A stretch of DNA of 64,000 nt from Clostridia bacterium (GTDB taxonomy: Bacteria; Bacillota; Clostridia; Christensenellales; Borkfalkiaceae): contig JAFQAQ010000002.1 of NCBI GenBank assembly GCA_017399945.1, positions 33,194 to 97,193 on the forward strand. The letters run 5' to 3'. Of the stretch, positions 60,965-64,000 are shown in pieces. The translations under genes were made by a program, and so were the position numbers. The notes beneath the pieces are model-generated. The model was not told the origin of the DNA. It made no database searches and worked only from the letters and a program-made list of their open reading frames with translations. Position 1 is the stretch's first letter, and the number at the start of each line of letters is the position of its first letter.

Positions 60965-62101
60965 TCACAAATTTATAACGTAATCACAAAATACCGTAAT
61001 CGCAGTTTTCATTCCTTCTGGATAAATCTTAAAACTTGACGTGTGTGCAACGGTATTACACCCACACTCGTCGTTTTTTGTTCCATACCTAAATATAGCG
61101 CCTTTTGCTTTTTGCAAATACCAGCCAAAATCTTCCGAGCTCATGCGTTTTTTTACTTCATTTATTTTAATTAAATTTTTGTTCGCAATACTTCTAATTT
61201 TATCGATAATTTCACTATCGTTTATAACAGGCCCCGTGCTCATATCCCAAAGAACTTGGGTTTTGCCACCGTATCTTTCTGCTATATCTTCACAAATCTT
61301 TTTTACGCCCTTCTCAATAATTTTAGAGTGCTCCACGTTGAAAAATCTAAACGAAATATCCATTTCGCATCTGTCACAAATTACGTTATGCGCAGTCCCA
61401 CCGGAAAATCTTCCAACAGACCAAACGTAATCATCTTTTTCAAAATTTTCTTTGACGAATCCTTTAAGTTTTATATAAGCATCGTTTGCCATAGCAATCG
61501 CATCAATGCCGTGTTTTGGTAAAGTCGCGTGGGAAGATTTTCCATAGAATATTATTCTAAGCGGAACACAAGCCGCCATATAATCCCCTGCGCAAACGCC
61601 TATTTCACCAAAATCAATTTCATTTTCACAATGAGTGCATAAAATTTGGCTAACTCCTTCCATAACTCCATTGTCTACAAGCATTTTTGCTCCACTTATA
61701 GCGCACTCTTCACTCGGTTGAAAAATCAATCTCACTTTAACTTTTAAAATGTTTTCATTTTCTTTAAGACATCTTGCAACTGCAAGTAATATCGCCGTGT
61801 GTGAATCGTGCCCACAAGCGTGCATCATCCCTTTATTCTTTGAAGCAAAGGGAACACCGCTTGTTTCTTCAATAGGAAGCGCGTCCATATCCGCACGCAA
61901 GGCTATAATTCTTTCACCTTCTCCTATTTCTGCAACAACGCTACCTTTCCCGTATTTCTCGGTATATTCAATTCCCAAATTATCAAGTTCTTTCTTTACG
62001 ATTTTTACAGTTTCAGGCAAATCAAAACCCACTTCCGCATGTTCGTGTAAAGTTTTGTAAAGTTCCAACGCTTTTTCGTAATATACTTCAATATTTTTCA
62101 T
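60965..62101 (-). CDS. M20-family amidohydrolase
   Basis: 378 residues. LHEHAEVGFDLPET, ALRADMDALPIEE, MHACGHDSHTA and QPSEE are the metal-binding and catalytic blocks of M20D (hippurate hydrolase/N-acyl-amino-acid amidohydrolase) enzymes. A dimerisation lid occupies about 175-285. Soluble, no signal. Product amino acids would feed the aminotransferase that follows. Confidence 0.92.
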   Translation of the reverse strand: MKNIEVYYEKALELYKTLHEHAEVGFDLPETVKIVKKELDNLGIEYTEKYGKGSVVAEIGEGERIIALRADMDALPIEETSGVPFASKNKGMMHACGHDSHTAILLAVARCLKENENILKVKVRLIFQPSEECAISGAKMLVDNGVMEGVSQILCTHCENEIDFGEIGVCAGDYMAACVPLRIIFYGKSSHATLPKHGIDAIAMANDAYIKLKGFVKENFEKDDYVWSVGRFSGGTAHNVICDRCEMDISFRFFNVEHSKIIEKGVKKICEDIAERYGGKTQVLWDMSTGPVINDSEIIDKIRSIANKNLIKINEVKKRMSSEDFGWYLQKAKGAIFRYGTKNDECGCNTVAHTSSFKIYPEGMKTAITVFCDYVINL

Positions 62102-62140
62102 TTAACCGTTCCAACAAATTATTTGAGTTTGTTTTTTTAT

Positions 62141-62169
62141 ATACTATTTCAATAAGCAAAATAAGTCAA
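62141..62169 (-). promoter_or_regulatory. Promoter of the M20/aminotransferase operon
   Basis: Minus strand -35 TTGACT (62164-62169) and -10 TAGTAT (62141-62146), 17 bp apart. The 262-bp gap between the divergent genes is very AT-rich and otherwise holds only the Lrp promoter. Confidence 0.5.
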
Positions 62170-62302
62170 ATCTAATATTTTTAGAATTTGGCAGGTTTAA
62201 TTTAAAATTTATTGCTTTTTTTATCAAATCGTAAAACACAATATAAATTTTTATTTAGAAAAAAGACTTTTAGTTTATTTTTTATCAAGTTATTTATTTT
62301 AT

Positions 62303-62332
62303 TTGACTTTTTTTATCTATAAATCCTATAAT
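62303..62332 (+). promoter_or_regulatory. Promoter of the Lrp-family gene
   Basis: Plus strand -35 TTGACT (62303-62308), 18-bp spacer, -10 TATAAT (62327-62332). Confidence 0.55.
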
Positions 62333-62363
62333 AAAATAAAAAATTTTAATTGGTGAATTTTAT

Positions 62364-62810
62364 ATGATGGATCAAATTGATGCAAAAATTTTACAACTTT
62401 TATCTATGGACGCCAACGCTACCACTAGTTCATTAAAAAAAGACGTAGCCTTATCTATACCAGCAATAAATAAACGTGTTAAAAACTTAAAAAAGAAAGG
62501 CATTATTAAAAAATCCACAATAGTTACCGACGGTACAAAAGTTGGAAAGCCTATCCTTGCCTTTGTTATGATAATTATTAAATCACTAGACAAGGTTGAT
62601 AAACTTATGGAATACGTAAATTCTAATCCTGACATTTTAGAGTGTTTTTCAGTGTCTGGCGAATACGACTATATATTAAAAGTGGTTGCAAAAGACGTTG
62701 AAACTCTTGACCAAAAACTTTTAGAACTTAAAAAGCAAAACAATATTACAAAAAGCCACACGTTGTTTGCGCTTTCTCCTCACAAGCAGAGTTATACCAT
62801 ATTACCATAA
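62364..62810 (+). CDS. Lrp/AsnC-family regulator
   Basis: 148 residues: a winged HTH (QIDAKILQLLSMDANAT..., INKRVKNLKKKGIIKK) and a RAM/AsnC ligand-binding domain (FVMIIIKSLDKVDKLMEYV, ILECFSVSGEYDYILKV). Divergent from the M20/aminotransferase operon, which it most likely controls in response to an amino acid. The first of two adjacent ATGs is used here; the second is equally possible. Confidence 0.9.
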   Translation: MMDQIDAKILQLLSMDANATTSSLKKDVALSIPAINKRVKNLKKKGIIKKSTIVTDGTKVGKPILAFVMIIIKSLDKVDKLMEYVNSNPDILECFSVSGEYDYILKVVAKDVETLDQKLLELKKQNNITKSHTLFALSPHKQSYTILP

Positions 62811-62902
62811 ACAAAAACCTTCAAGACGCCAACCCCTATCACACTGCATAAAAAAGAACACCTCTTTGTCGCTCTTCCCGTAGGGAATTGCGACAACTAA
62901 AT

Positions 62903-63072
62903 AAATCCTTACGGATTTGTGATATTCGTCTAACGACGAGTGATATTGCCTACGGCAGTTATATTTGCCTTGGCAAGTTAAGGATTTATTTAATATAACT
63001 TTGGCGAAAACCAAAATATCACGCAAAACTTGTTTTGCATATCACTTTTAGCCACAAGGCTAAAAATATCAC
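62903..63072. repeat. Array of hairpins separated by GTGATAT/ATATCAC
   Basis: Seven short hairpins with unrelated stems are separated by a 7-base spacer. On the left the spacer reads GTGATAT (62919-62925, 62940-62946) and the variant GTTATAT (62958-62964). On the right it is inverted, ATATCAC (63016-63022, 63039-63045, 63066-63072). Stems: AAATCC/GGATTT, TCGTC/GACGA, TGCC/GGCA, TTGCC/GGCAA, TTTGG/CCAAA, GCAAAAC/GTTTTGC and TTTTAGCC/GGCTAAAA. Confidence 0.85.
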
Positions 63073-63103
63073 TAATATGTTTCAATTTTTTGTGGATAAG
63101 AAA

Positions 63104-63142
63104 AGCACACTACATTTCACTTTTAGTGAAGTATAGTGTGCT
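63104..63142. repeat. Long hairpin inside the element
   Basis: AGCACACTA and TAGTGTGCT enclose a further nested TTCAC/GTGAA stem, giving one near-continuous hairpin of about 16 bp. It is not followed by a strong T-run in either direction. Confidence 0.65.
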
Positions 63143-63210
63143 ACACTTTTGTTATGGATAAAAAATCCCTAAGCGAAGAGCCGATTGGGTGTTCTCTTTT
63201 TACGTGATAT

Positions 63211-63233
63211 CTTGACAAAAAAATCAAGTGTTT
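63211..63233 (-). terminator. Damaged terminator of the second BspA-like gene
   Basis: The 5' arm AAAACACTTGA matches that of the paralogue's terminator, but the 3' arm stops after TCAAG and continues as ATATCAC, so only five base pairs remain. The element at 62855-63210 adjoins it exactly. Confidence 0.6.
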
Positions 63234-63259
63234 TCCCTTTCAGAAAATTTATAGTTTTG

Positions 63260-64000
63260 CTATCCGTCAATCGCCACCGTCCCGTCGGCGCAAATTACTT
63301 CCGTCGCAGGAACGTTAGTATCCCAATAATTACCTTTTGAGATAGCCATCCACTCAGCCACCGTGCCGTTAAACCTTATGCTTGTTAATGAAGTGCAAGC
63401 AGCGAACGCAGAATTACCTATACTTGTTACGCTATTTGGTATTTCTATACTTGTAAGTAATGAGCAATAATAGAACGCATAATCACCTATGCTTGTTACG
63501 CTATCGCCTATTACTACGCTTGTTAATGACCTGCAACCAAAGAACGTAGAACCACCTATACTTGTTACACTATTTGGTATTTCTATACTTGTTAACGAAG
63601 TGCAATAATAGAACGCACGACCACCTATACTTGTTACGCTGTTGCCTATTACTACGCTGTATAATGAACTGCACTTATAGAACGCATAAGCATTTATTTT
63701 TGTTGCTGTGGTTATATTTGCTTGGGTTACTAATTCACCATTTATATATAAATTTTTAGCATAATATAATGGGTTTGAATCATAATCACTAAAACTAATT
63801 TGCGCCCATTGGTCTATAGTGCCTGTGTAGTTTACTTTTGTTAATGAATCGCAAGCATTGAACGCATTATCACCTATACTTGTTACGCTATTTGGTATTT
63901 CTATGCTTGTTAATGAAGTGCAAGCAGCGAACGCAGAATTACCTATACTTGTTACGCTATTTGGTATTTCTATACTTGTAAGTAATGAGCAATAATAGAA
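63260..64000 (-). CDS. BspA-like leucine-rich-repeat protein, N-terminus beyond window
   Basis: 247 in-frame codons up to a TAG at 63260-63262; the start lies to the right of the window. I translated about eight BspA-type repeats (SLTSIEIPNSVTSIGxxAF, C) and a TKVNYTGTIDQWAQISF/NLYINGELVTQA block nearly identical to one in the gene at 54916. The end reads ICADGTVAIDG. The paralogue ends ICTDGTVAI because it has one extra A before the stop, a single-base frame difference. Probably a recent tandem duplicate with the same lipoprotein role. Confidence 0.88.
   Translation of the reverse strand, partial: FYYCSLLTSIEIPNSVTSIGNSAFAACTSLTSIEIPNSVTSIGDNAFNACDSLTKVNYTGTIDQWAQISFSDYDSNPLYYAKNLYINGELVTQANITTATKINAYAFYKCSSLYSVVIGNSVTSIGGRAFYYCTSLTSIEIPNSVTSIGGSTFFGCRSLTSVVIGDSVTSIGDYAFYYCSLLTSIEIPNSVTSIGNSAFAACTSLTSIRFNGTVAEWMAISKGNYWDTNVPATEVICADGTVAIDG

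Larger units (their letters stand above)
62855..63210. mobile_element. Hairpin-rich MITE-like element
   Basis: Imperfect terminal inverted repeats: AGAACACC and GCTCTTC at the left (62855-62862, 62871-62877) match GAAGAGC and GGTGTTCT at the right (63175-63181, 63188-63195). No coding capacity. Inside are the spacer-hairpin array (62903-63072) and a near-perfect 17-bp hairpin (63104-63142). A GTGATAT copy at 63204-63210 abuts the damaged terminator of the LRR gene, suggesting the element edge lies there. No target-site duplication was found. Confidence 0.55.

Noticed and set aside
62802..63026. Minus-strand frame in the hairpin element
   Set aside because: It reads through hairpins and spacers of the element, with no SD; nothing suggests a protein.
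62903..63072. CRISPR array
   Set aside because: Repeats are only 7 bp, change orientation, and the intervening units are self-complementary hairpins of 11-20 bp; no cas gene.

Overview
The window is about 64 kb of low-G+C DNA with strong SD sites (AAGGAGG-like), near-consensus sigma-A promoters and Gram-positive signals (T-box leader, LacI/MsmX-type sugar transport, Gx/NusG_II proteins beside Rnf). It most likely comes from an anaerobic, fermentative Bacillota (Clostridia-like) of the animal gut; the species cannot be named from the sequence. Nearly all genes lie on the minus strand. I saw no rRNA, tRNA, CRISPR array or transposase.

Layout, left to right. (1) 1-1919: a minus-strand MACPF-domain lipoprotein, truncated by the window edge, behind a structured leader that ends in an intrinsic terminator just before the SD site. 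(2) 2408-12536: one 11-gene minus-strand energy operon read from a perfect TTGACA-17-TATAAT promoter: duplicated-domain lipoprotein, apbE, rnfC, rnfD, rnfG, rnfE, rnfA, a NusG_II protein, a Gx transporter, nfnA and nfnB. No rnfB is present. (3) 12849-14739: divergent LysR regulator and SDR dehydrogenase. (4) 14800-17399: DUF4886 hydrolase and a TIR/RCC1 protein. (5) 17518-28863: a giant secreted protein of about 3781 residues (beta-helix repeats, PLD-like, four LamG-like domains, SGNH-like end). (6) 29040-50211: a 13-gene minus-strand fructan-utilisation locus with three GH32 enzymes, an ABC sugar importer (binding protein, two permeases, ATPase), a LacI regulator, two lipoproteins/surface proteins built from a repeated binding-like module, and two very small proteins. 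(7) 50423-54710: a T-box leader in front of an HTH-cupin-AMP-ligase and an ACT/metallo-beta-lactamase-fold protein. (8) 54916-64000: two BspA-like leucine-rich-repeat proteins (the second cut by the window edge), a Fic protein, an aminotransferase/M20 peptidase pair with a divergent Lrp regulator, and a 350-bp hairpin-array element.

How the parts fit: the Rnf and Nfn modules exchange electrons between NADH, NADPH and ferredoxin and build an ion gradient, with ApbE attaching FMN to RnfG/RnfD. The fructan locus would bind levan/inulin-type polymer at the surface, cut it with anchored and lipoprotein GH32 enzymes, import the products with the ABC transporter and finish hydrolysis with the cytoplasmic GH32. 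The giant protein, LRR proteins and MACPF lipoprotein suggest a cell that invests heavily in surface contact with host, diet polymers or competitors.

The most interesting items are the MACPF gene with its candidate riboswitch-like leader, the eight copies of an apparently uncharacterised binding module in the fructan locus, the coiled-coil insertion in its ABC ATPase, the Rnf operon without rnfB and with a duplicated RnfG, the TIR-RCC1 protein, and the GTGATAT/ATATCAC hairpin array.
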